DNA from: Solea solea
Taxonomy: Eukaryota > Chordata > Actinopteri > Pleuronectiformes > Soleidae
NCBI RefSeq assembly: GCF_958295425.1
Contig: NC_081141.1
Location: forward strand, 14,541,204-14,605,203
Length of the DNA stretch: 64,000 nt
Direction: 5' to 3'
The notes under the pieces were generated by a model. That model made no database searches and was not told where the DNA came from. It saw only the letters and a program-made list of their open reading frames with translations. The translations under genes and the position numbers were made by a program. Within the stretch, counting starts at the first letter, position 1; each line of letters begins with the position of its first letter. Of this stretch, positions 24,001 to 35,600 are shown one piece after another.

Positions 24001-27000
24001 CCAGGCAGAAAACTACACCCGAATGACCGCAACAAGCGAACATACACCCTTCATGTAGAGTAAGCACACACGTCAACAAATGTTTACATAAAGAATTTAT
24101 ACAGAATGTTTAAAAAAAATGAATCAATCAGTCAAAACACAGGGTAAGGTTATTGTAGTTAACAAAAAAAAAAACTTTAACTGAAATAATAATTAAAAAA
24201 AGATAACTACCTATTTCATACGTAAGCCTTTTGGGTTCATGTGCCGTCAATTTGAAAGGTTGAATTTGCATTCATAATAAATGTTCTCAATTTGTTTTTG
24301 TTTACAATGTGGGAAATAAGGCAATGCGTGAGTTAAACACAACATTCATTATTGGGTTTATGTGTGTCTTTAGTCTGTTGGCTATTTGATTTTTACCTGA
24401 CACACTAACTGCATCCAACCTCAGCAGTATTATGCACATTCTGCACTTCAGGCTAATTTCTTGTAGACTGTTGTATTTGATCCAGAGATGGTTGTTCATG
24501 TGTCCTATAAAATGGCATCTTTTGTTGGGTTTTTATGACACACAATAACACTGATTATGACCTTTTATTCATCTTGCATACTCCATATTACATACGTACA
24601 ACTAATAAATACTAAGCATTTACATAAAATAAAAACTAGCAAACCCACAAAAACTAATTAAAGCTAACTAATTCCAACAGTGAACCTGAGCAACAGATAT
24701 AAGGTCACCGAATAATAATGTTCTGTTAAATATCTTTTAAATATAGACTTTTTTTTTTTTTAAATGTCTTTGTTGGTGTAAACACAGGAATACAGACCTG
24801 GCTCCCATCGAATGTCAGACATGGTCTTGTACTTTCCCGTCCATACCACACCTGAACGAATACAACGTCACTGTGGTAGTGAAGGACAAGCTGGGAGAGG
24901 AGGCACAAAGCTACAGCTTCAATATCTCCGACCGAGGTCAGACTTTTTTCAAACACCAATGTCAGTTGTATGAAATTGTGATGTTTGTGCAGTTTGCACA
25001 AACTACATAATAAATAACCATAATATCGTGGGAAATGACCTTTTTATCAAGTGTGTGGGTTTCATGTCTGTGTGGCTGTTAGTGTTTCCTGTTGTGAAGT
25101 GGGACAGTGTGAGCCCAGGAGTGACAGACGCCACCATGTCATGGATCATACAAGGGAACTTCACGCAACTCTGTTGTCAGCTCACTGTCAACACAAAGGC
25201 CACCACAGCGGTGAGGTTCATCCATTTTAAAGCTTTTTTTTTTATTATTTTTTATTGTTGATGTTATTTTTCTACCTCTGATTACTCTTCCTTAGTAGAA
25301 AAAAAAAAAAGTATCATTATTTGTAAGCTGCGTCCTGCCACGCAATACTGTCATACCTTACCGAGGGAGCATTTGTGTGTATACAGCGGCACCACAGGGC
25401 TGGGAAGGTGCAAGAAGCATTTATCCCATCAAACTTGCTCAATGACAGGTTTTTCAAGCAGCAGAATTCACTTCTGAAACTTTTGTGGGTGCTTTCAGTT
25501 TATTTTCCGCTCCGCTTTACTAGCGATGTAGTGCACTGTTGCCTCCGTCTGTGTTGACATGAAACAAATCACCTCCTATACTCCTGTGTGCAAGTGCAAT
25601 AATGTCATTGGGCGACACAAGATCTATGTGGAAAACACAGGGTCGCGGGGAGCTGGTCGACGTTAACAGTCTGAACTCATTTGACAATAGTTTGAATGTA
25701 ACAGAGATTTGTTTGTGTGTTTGTCAAAGCTGAACTGCAGTGGCATAAATGGACCCTGCAAAGTCAAAGTGGAGCATCTGCTCCCCAGCACTCACTACTC
25801 TACCAGGGTGCGCTGCTCTGCAAATGGCATGCTTTGGGGAAACTGGACGCAGCCAAAACCCTTTATGACGCGTGAGTACAAAACGTTCGCATCACATGTT
25901 GGATTGTGTTTGTGTTCATGGTGTGTAAAAAGTCCTTTGGGGTCAATGAAGTTTGAGTCAAGACCAAAGAGGGCCCACAGAAGGCATTTTGCTTGTATGT
26001 TATCAAATGTTATCTTTATTTGAAGCAGCTTAGGAAATAAAGCCTTGACATCACAACACTGGTTCAAAGCCAAACTCTAGCTTCCTGCTGTACCATCATA
26101 CTGGTAGTTATACCATCATTACATGTGCACTGTAACATTATGCACAACAAGCTCATTTTAAAAAATAATAAACAATAAATCCCAAACTAAACTCACTTTC
26201 TTTAATTATCACAATTATCTTTTTCCTTCTTTTTGTTGTTGTCTTTGTTCGTGTAAGTTTGTACTGTTTTCTATATCATTGTCACTACTCTTCATGTATA
26301 TGTGTGCACTAAATAATGCAAATAATAATGTGCATGTGCTTCCCTCAGATCCACTGGTGACCTTAAACTTATGGAGGAAAATAAAGCAGCTGTCTTACCC
26401 CTACACTCGTCAAGTTACTCTATTGTGGAAAATGGTGAGACTCTGCCTGAAGAAGTGGTGCACACTCTTTGTTTTTGTTTCAGTAGAACCAGAGCATCCA
26501 CTGTCATGACCACCTCTGTTCCCAGGATGTTTCTGGCTCAGCGGCCACCGAGACTGCCAAAGCTTACACAGTTCAATGGTGGCCGGAGGGCAAGAACAAG
26601 ACTGTGTGGACAGATGGTGGACAGACCCAGGCGCAGGTTTCCATTGGCCCACAACAGTGTGACTTCACTGTTAAGGCTGTTCTCCACGCCGGCTCCTCCA
26701 TCCCTGCTCGTATCACCATCCCAAAGTTGGATGACAGAGGTGGGCGAAACATGGGCGTCAGCTGAGATCCTCTCATTTTCAGATGCTATTAGAGCTCCAA
26801 CTATCGATTATTTTCATAATCGATTAATCTGTCGATTGTTTTCTCGATTAATCGTTTGGTCCATGAAAGATCAGAAAACCTTAAAAAATGTTGATGGGTG
26901 TTCGTCAAACCTGGAAATGATGATGTTCTCGAATGTCTTGTTTTGTCCACAAACCAAAATTATTCATGATTCAATGATTTCTTTGTTATCCAGAGCAAAG

Positions 27001-30000
27001 AAATGAAGAAAATATTCACATTTAAGAAGATTAAACAATCAGAAATCTTGAAACTTCAAACCGATTATCGATTATCAAAATAGTTGCCGATTAATTTAGT
27101 AATCGGTTAATAATCGATTCACCGATTCATCGTTTCAGCTCTAGATGCTATCGCTTTCATGTCTTCATCTTTACTTCCTCTCAGATGTTTTTCAGGGGAT
27201 TTTGGGGCTCCTCCTAAGCAAAGGGAAAGTTATGAGTTTGGCAGCAAGTGTGTGATCCACGGCTGGTTGCTTGCCGTCTTTTGAACATGGTTAATTACAG
27301 AATTAAAAGTGACAGAGCACTTTGACATAATTGTATATTAAATGTTTTCTGTCTAGAGAACCTCCCAGAGGAGAAGCGGTTGAGCAGCGGCTCAGCTGCT
27401 GGTTTCAATCTGTCCTGGTCCGAGTGGGACCAACCGACGTGTGGCTATACAGTGGAGTGGTGCATCCTGGGAGATCCTGTGTCGCCTCTGCAATGGAAAC
27501 ATATCCCAGAGGGAAACAACACATTACTCCTCCCTGCTGGTAATTGTTTTTAATACAAGTTCATCATATACGGCATATGAATTGTGGCATTGACAGTCAA
27601 AGACCTTTATCTTCTCAGGGCATTTCAAACCAGGATGTAGGTATACCTTCAATATCTATGGGTGCACAGAAAATGGACACAGACTGCTGGAGATACAGAC
27701 TGGATACTCACAAGAGCTTGGTAAGTGTTGATTCTGACTCTGTGAGTGACCCTTGTCCTACGTAGAGCTGGTGTTTGAGTCGACATGGCGAAAGCCAGAG
27801 AGCTCTTTAAAAATAAAACGTTGCATCACAAGGTGTAGAAGCAAAGCTTTTGACACAGGATGTCTTCATCTGAGGCTCTTGTGAAAACATCATCCAGCTG
27901 TGACCTTTTCTTTCCTGTTTGTAAGATATATAGAGAGGAGGTAGCAGACACAAGAAAGTGATAATAATCTTGCTTTTTGTAAACATGCCGTAGTTGAAAA
28001 AACACAGCATAGCAGCATATTTTTTTATTATCTTATCAGATGGAGGCCTTTGCTGCAGATCAGCACTCAGTGTTTACGTATTTGAAGTTGTTTTAATTCT
28101 GACTGATGTGTCTCATGTTTGAAAGAGTAGGAATCAAACATATCTGCTGTCTCATTACATGTGGCAAAGAAAAAAATAAAACACCTCATTTTCCCCACAG
28201 GAGCAGTACCGTCCCCGAGTCTGGTTGAACCTGTTCAGACTACATCCTCATCTGTGACATTAGAATGGCGTTACAGTGAGGACGATCCGTCCCATGTGGC
28301 ATTCATCACTGGTTACCTGGTTACTGTAAAGGAAGTGGGACCTAACATGCTGCCATGTCATTCCGCAGGTGGGTGCAGAGGAAGGATTACAGGGGTAAAC
28401 TTTACAATGACTCCCTATGAGGTACAGGACTGAATTATAATCCTGCTGGATGAAGCTTTCAGTGGCCAAGTACAGGTGGCTCCTCTCCAACCAAGCAATA
28501 TTAATCTGGAGCTGCAAAACCAATTTGACACATAAAATGAAAATAACATCACGTATATTGAGTTTTATGCATCGATATACTATGTATAAAGCAATTCTAG
28601 TTTGTTACATTTATGAAATTTAACGACAATTTACTGTAATTGCTGCATTTGCCTGTAAACAAAGGAAAAACAGTACTACGTAGGCCCATTTGAGTCCTTC
28701 CATTGTTTGTGGAAAATGAATGAAATAAATTATAACCCACTTTGAAATAATAATATTTTCTTCATTTCAGTGCTGAATGCCTTTGCGTCGCACAAAAACA
28801 ACTTTGTTGGGTTTGGGGAGGTTTTCAGTGTCACAGTTGACGTCATAGACATAGGATGTGTCACGTATTTTGACCACATATCAAAACACTTTAACGCCTT
28901 GATCTTTAGACAGAGGTGTTTCTTTGAAAGACGCAAGTTGAATCATATAAAAATAGACATGTTTTTTTTTTTTCAGTTGTTTTTCAAAGCTAAAACAACT
29001 TTACAGTTGTTTTTCAAAGCTAAACAACCTTAAACTTCAAAGCTATGAGGAGCCACTGCAGTGGGGCGGAAGAGCCACAGGTTGCAGATCCCTGGCCTAT
29101 AGTTCCAATATAGTTCCAATATGAGTGTATCAAAGACATGTTGACAGATACAGACCAGCTTGAACTCCCAGATCCACAACTCTGAAGTGTACCAAGTAGA
29201 TTCTATTCTGAAAAATAGACACTCATCGCTGAACTCACACGTTGTACGTCTTTTTTTTGGATCTATCAGAGCTGCAACTAGCGATTGAAATGATGTGGTT
29301 TTGTCCACAAACCAAAATGATTTACTTTTAATGATTTCTTTGTTCTCCAGAGCAAAGAAATGAAGAAAATATTCACATTTCAGACGCTTAAACAATCGAA
29401 AATCTTGTTTTAATCATGAAAAAAGCTTCAAACCGATGAATCGATTATCAAAATAGTTGTTGATTCATTTAATAATCGATTAAAAATCAATTAATCGTTT
29501 CAGCTCTAGTATCTATGTTTGTTTGTACAGTGCCTGTTGTTTTTATGTCAGACAAGGCCTCCTTATAATAGATTTAATGCACTTTTACAGCGATGGATGT
29601 CTTCAACATATCAGTGGCCGACCCTCGGAGGAAATCTGTGACCGTAGAGGGTTTGAAGCAGAGCCAAGAATACACTTTCTGTGTGAGTGCTCTCACTAAG
29701 AACGGGCCGGGACAACCAACCAGCATCACCATCGCCACCAGAACCGACTGTGAGTGCCATTGCGTCCACTCAAGTCATACTAGATTCAAAAATATCATTC
29801 ACTTTATTGATCATATTCCAATACTATGGCTTGAGTTCTGCTATTTGCTTTGTGTGCACTGCTCATCCCGTGTTTCCTTTCCTAGACTCCACTCAACTGG
29901 TCAAGATACTGACTTTTACCCTGTTTTCACTCAGCTGCATCATATTACTGTGGTGTCAAAGAAAACTGTGAGCAGCTTGATATTTAAATCTATACATCAG

Positions 30001-30629
30001 AGTTCCGTCCTGCAGAAGATGACCAGCGACCACATCTGTTATCGTTTTGTTTCACCTTCAGGTTGAAAAGAAGACTGACAGAGGTTTTTGTTTATCCTGC
30101 TGGTATGAGCATCAAAACGCCTGAGTTAATCAGCTTCCTGCAGCAGGTATGGACACATTTTTTCTCTTTAAAAATTAATGTACATTAATATAATTCACTG
30201 TACTTGTTTGCATAGACTGGTGAGAGGGTGCCCTCCCACAAGATGGAGGAGTGCATCACCTGTGACATTGAGATCCTAAATTCTCACCCTCCTCTGGTCA
30301 AACCATCCACACTGAGAGAGAACCGTCCTGTTTTCATGAGCACACCTTCTCCTGGTTCACAGTCGTCCGATTCATCTCCGTCGCCTCCGTGTGTTGTGCC
30401 GGTCCAAGACTACTGCCCACACTCGGTCACACCGCTCCGCGAAGGACCTGCCCTTCAGCAAATAACTTGCATGGCAAACAAGAGTTACTTTTACCCCATG
30501 GTGGAGGAATCCCCGGAGACACAGGGAGAAACGACGTCCAGTGAAGTCAAAGCAAGCTTCGATCTTTCCGATGGTCAGCAGAGTTCATGCACAGTTACAT
30601 ATGGTTATGTCTCCAATGATACTCTGTAA
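21069..30629 (+). CDS. Class I cytokine receptor of the LIFR/OSMR type, complete, 915 aa
   Basis: This is a cell-surface signalling receptor of the gp130/IL-6 family. Its 17 exons are phase-consistent: 21069-21156, 21250-21404, 21578-21731, 22138-22407, 23930-24059, 24788-24936, 25083-25210, 25730-25871, 26349-26434, 26487-26739, 27357-27539, 27619-27720, 28201-28368, 29591-29749, 29886-29967, 30062-30146, 30216-30629. The order is signal peptide, a half cytokine-receptor module ending WSKWK, an Ig-like domain (exon 22138), a full cytokine-receptor module with paired Cys and a WGNWT box, three FnIII domains, a transmembrane helix (exon 29886, ILTFTLFSLSCIILLW) and a tail of about 165 residues. 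The segment FKPGCRYTFNIYGC...GYSQEL matches mammalian LIFR/OSMR. A single N-terminal half-module is the OSMR arrangement, so LIFR versus OSMR is left open. The tail lacks a Pro-x-Pro Box 1 and any YxxQ motif. Two introns carry hAT MITEs. Confidence 0.9.
22861..23152. mobile_element. hAT-type MITE with perfect 8-bp target duplication
   Basis: The element begins GGTAACACTTTATATTAAGG and ends in the near-perfect reverse complement (CCTTAATATAAAGTGTTACC). The inverted similarity extends about 45 bp inward. Both sides carry CATTTTAC, an 8-bp direct repeat. It lies in the intron after the Ig-domain exon of the cytokine receptor. Confidence 0.9.
23403..23706. repeat. Minisatellite based on CATTCACCTGTCCTCAT
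   Basis: About 15-18 imperfect tandem copies of a 14-20 bp CATTCACCTGTCCTCAT unit fill this part of the receptor intron. Unit length and sequence drift between copies. There are no unique spacers and no regular repeat-spacer alternation, so it is not a CRISPR array. Confidence 0.85.
26790..27143 (+). mobile_element. hAT-type MITE in a cytokine receptor intron
   Basis: The termini are TAGAGCTCCAAC and GTTTCAGCTCTA, inverted with one mismatch. Perfect 8-bp direct repeats GATGCTAT flank it (26782-26789 and 27144-27151), diagnostic of a hAT-class insertion. The ends are rich in TCGATTAATCG repeats. The interior block with GAGCAAAGAAATGAAG is shared with the copy at 29267-29508. Confidence 0.9.
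28975..29031. repeat. Short tandem duplication (about 28 bp x 2)
   Basis: CAGTTGTTTTTCAAAGCTAA occurs twice in direct orientation inside the intron before the third FnIII exon of the receptor. Confidence 0.8.
29267..29508 (+). mobile_element. Shorter copy of the same hAT-type MITE
   Basis: The ends are CAGAGCTGCAAC and GTTTCAGCTCTA. The flanking 8-bp repeats are GGATCTAT and GTATCTAT (7 of 8 identical). It shares its interior with 26790-27143, including TTTTGTCCACAAACCAAAAT and ATGAAGAAAATATTCACATT, and has an internal deletion relative to it. Confidence 0.85.
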
Positions 30630-32164
30630 GTACAGAGTCCATTTTAAGTCTAAATACTATACAGGGATGCTTTTTTGTTGTCGATAATTTGAATTTGCAG
30701 CTAGTTTTTTAACCAAGTAGTCCATAATTCATGCTATTGGTTGCACTCGTTGTGCAGCGAGTGGAGATAGTTTTTTATTATTATTATCTACAGGATGCTG
30801 ATGATACCAGTGATAAGGCAGCTAAACATATCAGGCGGAAAGAGAACTAAGAGCTGTGTTGAATTATAAAGTAGGACGAGGATGATTCATTCACGAGCAT
30901 TATGTTGAAAATGATTGACCATATTAATCTTATGGTCAGGAGAAACCTTCCCTTCAGTTCTCTGTAGTGGAATCTTACACTCGACTCCTACATTTCGGAA
31001 CAGGTCACTTGCTGATAGCGGAAACCTGATTGACTGTCGGTGAAGTCAGCGGAGTGAATTCTTCTCACACTTTACACCTTCATGAAGAAAACACACATAA
31101 CTGGTTCACAGCAGGAAATCGGTCACTTTACCAGCCACTGCTGTGTTTCCGCATGTTCCGGATTTGGACTAGTTGTGAGAAACACGTCAATACTACTTTT
31201 AGCCTCAAAATTCTGTCAATTCCATCAAACAACAACAGCTTCCTGTGAGCTTCTGCTCCGGCTACTGAAGTTCACGGACATATTCGGAAAACCAGTGTGA
31301 GACTGTTGACATGTTACATTAATATACTAGTCGTTACCACTAGAGGATACTAAAAGGTGACCAATAAGGGAAGCACTCAACTCATAAAAACTCATGCCAG
31401 GAAAACCTTCCCGAACACACCATTACACCAGAGGCAACAGCAGCAGTTTCAGCCTTAAGCTGTTGCCAAAAGGCAGGTTTGCTCTATCGCTTTCTGCTGT
31501 ATACACCAGATATTGACCTGGGAGAAGAACTCATCAAACCAGGTTGTGTTTGATACAGCCTCTGATTTCTGACCTTAGCAGACAGAAGTGGAGATGGCCT
31601 GAGATCCCGTTTTCTCTCTCATGCCTGCACACCATCTTAAATTCCAGAATGGTCACAAGTTATGATTTGCAGTGTTAATATTTAGTATGACAACCATAGG
31701 TTATTGAGCAGTTGTCTCATTTGACAACACTATTCCAAATTCCACCAAACCACATTCCCTGCCCAATACTTCCATTTGTTTTGTTAAGTTGCAGAACTGG
31801 TCCTGAAAACTGTCAGACCTCAAACCTGGAGCTGTGACAGAACTTATGGGAATAAAAAACCCCAAACATTTCAATTTAAAAAGTGTTAATGTGAGTTTAA
31901 TTTGAAGTGTCTCTAATACTGCACAGTAAAAATGTCTACTTTCCTGTATGTTAGTATTCATACATGTCCTGGTCAGAACTTATGGAAAGGTTTTGTGTTT
32001 TCTTTTTTTATTGCATCTCAAAATTGACAATTTTGTCTATATAAAAAGTGCAAATGTGGAACTTTTAACTTTTAAATTTCTCTAAAACTGTACAGTAAAA
32101 GTGTTTTGTTTGTGACCGTCAGACATTAAGTTTATACAGCGACATCCACTAGAACTAACTACAA
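30630..32164 (+). other. Receptor 3' UTR and intergenic stretch
   Basis: The first AATAAA after the receptor stop that I noticed is at 31851-31856, so the 3' UTR may reach about 1.2 kb. Two diverged direct copies follow one another at about 31840-31945 and 31970-32110 (both with AACTTATGG, a TAAAAAGTG block and CAGTAAAA). No further coding exon was seen. Confidence 0.5.
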
Positions 32165-32617
32165 TTTATTGTAAAATACAGCAGCTCCAACACCCTGAGT
32201 AAACAACTAAATAAACAATGTGGATTTCCATGAAGACACAACGAACAAATATTCATTTAAAGTAAAAAAAAAACTTTAAAAAACCCCACAACAATTTCCA
32301 TAATAAATACTGTCAAGTGGAGACGATTGGGCATTAGTTTTTCAAATCAAAAAATAATTTAAGTGTGTGTATTGGTCACAAGAGTGAGATGTGGCCTAAA
32401 CTGAACGCAGTGTTGAAAAGAAAACAAAAAGGGAAAAAGCAGCACAAAGTAACCTACTAAAAATGATCTTTGGATCCATTTGGAGAATCTTCAGTGGCAT
32501 ATTTTACCACTTGGTTGTTCTCATATGACTGGGAGCAAAGTCTGCTCTCAGATTGGAGTCTGTACCAATACAGTCTTACATTAACCTGCTGAACAGATGC
32601 AGCCTGGAGGCCAGTCT

Positions 32618-35600
32618 TCACACAGAACTCCTCTGATGTATTCTCACCCGCACCTTGCTGTGCTTTCTGAAAGGGAAACACAGTGAGTGAGTGTTTTTTT
32701 TGTTTTTTTCCCCCATGACAACTACAGTTGCACAAGCGCACCAAATAATATGAGGTGATAAGTATTGCTTGTTTTTATATGCTGGGTTACATTTGACACT
32801 AGAATGAAGGCCGGTGAATAAGTGACAGTTCACAAGATCGCTGGGTTCGACAACATCAAAACCGAAGCTCCGGTAAAATCTTTCCCCCGTCTTTACCGTT
32901 GTGGTGGCGACACCATGCACTTCCAGAGGACGGCATATAGAGCAAGTAAAAGGGCGATGAACACTGTAGCTGCAATTACACCTAAAAGCAAAACAACATG
33001 GTTTTTTTTACAAGTTAAAATAAAACTTTGTTACACAATCATACACATGCCCTAATAAAGGCAACAGCAGTGGTGCTTCAGTTTTGTTTTTTTTAAAGAT
33101 CTTATCTTCTGCAGAGAGTTCCATAGAAAAAATGTGTTTACTTGCTTTGAGCCTTGTGTGATTTATGTGCATGCTCATTTGTGTATTTGTACTCGTCATT
33201 TTCATATCCATCCTCGCTGCATGCAGGAAAAACTGGTCTGGTCTTTTCACTTCCTAGTAAAGCACTCCTTTTTTCCTTACACTTCACTTTATTTGTGCTA
33301 TATACACAGTATTGTCATCAGTGCTTTAATGACCACACAGTATAATTATGATTCAATAACTTTATTAGAACACATTCCCAGAGTGGACAATAACACTTGA
33401 ATAGTATGACCCAGGCTCTCTTAAAATTTAAATGTCAGTGGTCAAACCTGTGTTTGTGCTGCTGTGAAAAAGCTCTATTACTCCAGGTTACACTGGGTTT
33501 TATAAATACGACGTTCCCTGAGATTGTGTCATCGTTTAAACGTCTAACGCGGTGTGTTGTCCAACTGCAGAGGTGCAACAGAATCTATAAACAGAACCTG
33601 TAGGAAATATTTGCGATTCTGTTTTCATTAGTCTATTATCAGCTAAAAATGAAGAACTGTTATGTTTTCATTACACTAGAATAAGACCCTTATATACAAC
33701 AAGAGCCAGTTGTTGTCGATTATGATTATGTGGCGCAAAACTGACAAATCAAACACTGGCTCGAGGGAGGTCTTTTTTTTTCTACATATTGTTGGTTGGC
33801 AGGTTCAACCACACACGTACAATTACAGCAATGACAATGGGATGTTGCGATACTACATGCAAGGATGATGTAATGTATTTATACATAAACAATATTTGTT
33901 ACTTTGTCTGGTGATAAGGGTGGAAGTCAGGGTGAGGCAAATCGATGAAAACCTGCTGCTAACTAGTGGTTGGAGGCTTAAATATCCATCCATTTTCCAC
34001 CGCTTTATCCTCCACAGGAGGGTCGCGAAGGTGCTGTGCCAATCTCAGCTGATATAGGGCGATCAGTGGGGAACACCCTGGACAGTTTGCCAGTCCATCA
34101 CAGGGCCATATATAGAGACACTCACTCCTACGGTCAATTTTAGTGACCAATTTACCTAATCCCCATATTGCATATTTTTAGACTGTGGGTAGAAACCAGA
34201 GAACCTGGAGAAAACCCACACACACACACACACAGGGAGAAAAATGCAAACTCCATGCAGAAAGGCCCTCTTTCCAACCGGGGCTCAAACCCAGGTCTTC
34301 TTGCTGCAAAGGCAAGAGTGCTAACCACTACACCAATCATGTGGCAGGCTTAAATATACAAGGGAAAACACACACAGCTTATGGATATGGCGCTTCAAAG
34401 AACCGATACAGTATCATGTTGTGAAATATTGCAGTATTTTCTTACATCCCAACTAAATAACAACAAAAATATTACATAGTCTAATATTTAGTTTGTGTTG
34501 GGACCAGTTTATTTAAGCTGCATACACAGTGTTTTATGATAAGTTGATGAGAGCAGTGGCCAGTGGGTGTGGTTTTCATTGTTCAGTGGTTTGGCAGGTG
34601 GAGAGACAAAGATAAGGGCTTTGATCGGCATGTCTACTTTCAGTTTGTATTTGTTCATTTATTTTACATAAATAGTCAGACAACACAATTACACACACAC
34701 ACACTAAAAAAATACTAATAAAGTGAGTTGTCAACACTGAAGTAATCTGGTTTATGTACTTTCCAATACATCATGACAGTTAAGAGACTGGGTCGGGACC
34801 CACATATGGGTCACAGGAAATTATTTTTTGGTCTCTAAATAATTAGCAGAATCTGTTGTTGGTGGTGTTACAGAAATGGCACTAAAATTGTCAGAAACGT
34901 TTCCTTTTTTCCCAGTGGTGTACACAGAGGGGGCCCCTGGTGCCCTAATGTCCTATCAACGCACATCAACGTTCCCTCTAGAGTGGTAAAAACATGAAGT
35001 GCCCTACTGGCTGCCACTCATATGTGAGCTCTAAAGGAAAATATAAATTTAAAAACAAGTATTGTTTCTAAAGGAGTGCCTTTCTGGTGTATTAAATTGA
35101 TGCAGTGACCTTAAAGACGCCCTTGCAACTTCGTTCTCAGTCATGTGCTAAAATGACCTGCCAAATAAGATGTTTTCAGACCGTGTTTGCCGTTGGTGGT
35201 GTAACGTGGCTCCTTTTTTATTTGTGAATTGCAAGTGAAGTAAGTGGTCTTTGTTCGCTGTTGACTCAGGGTGGCATGTCTTACAAATCAGCTCCTGGAT
35301 CTGTACAGACATGACATGATTGTGGTCAGAGTGCTTCTCACCTGGGATGATCCCACTGCTCTGGGTTAGAGACTCCTCTGTGCTGGAAGGATGAGTGACA
35401 GCTATTGTTGAACCTCCACAGAGAAGAGAGAGAACATTAACAACAAGGCTAAAAGCTGCGAGTGTTGAGCATTGACCTATTCCACAAGTTTATTTGGAAA
35501 AATATTAATATTTTCCAAGACAATATGCAGCAATTCAATTATGTTTTTATAAAACCTACTAGAATATGCTTATTTGTGAACAGGTTTTATTCCAAACAAC

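Noticed and set aside
26371..27006. A 211-codon open frame across the receptor region
   Set aside because: It is out of frame with the FnIII exon at 26487-26739 and continues into the hAT MITE, so it is a shadow frame.
31701..31961. Possible exon on the minus strand downstream of the receptor
   Set aside because: No acceptor or donor of quality fits, and the sequence overlaps diverged direct repeats; probably 3' UTR or intergenic.
32457..32744. Longer C-terminal reading for the 132-aa membrane protein (ending NGSKDHF)
   Set aside because: The phase left by the transmembrane exon (ends CG) does not enter this frame. The correct phase ends at TGA, 32618.
34290..34345. A tRNA gene (A and B boxes on the minus strand)
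   Set aside because: The boxes belong to the head of a SINE followed by the common SINE body, and no cloverleaf with a proper acceptor stem is apparent.
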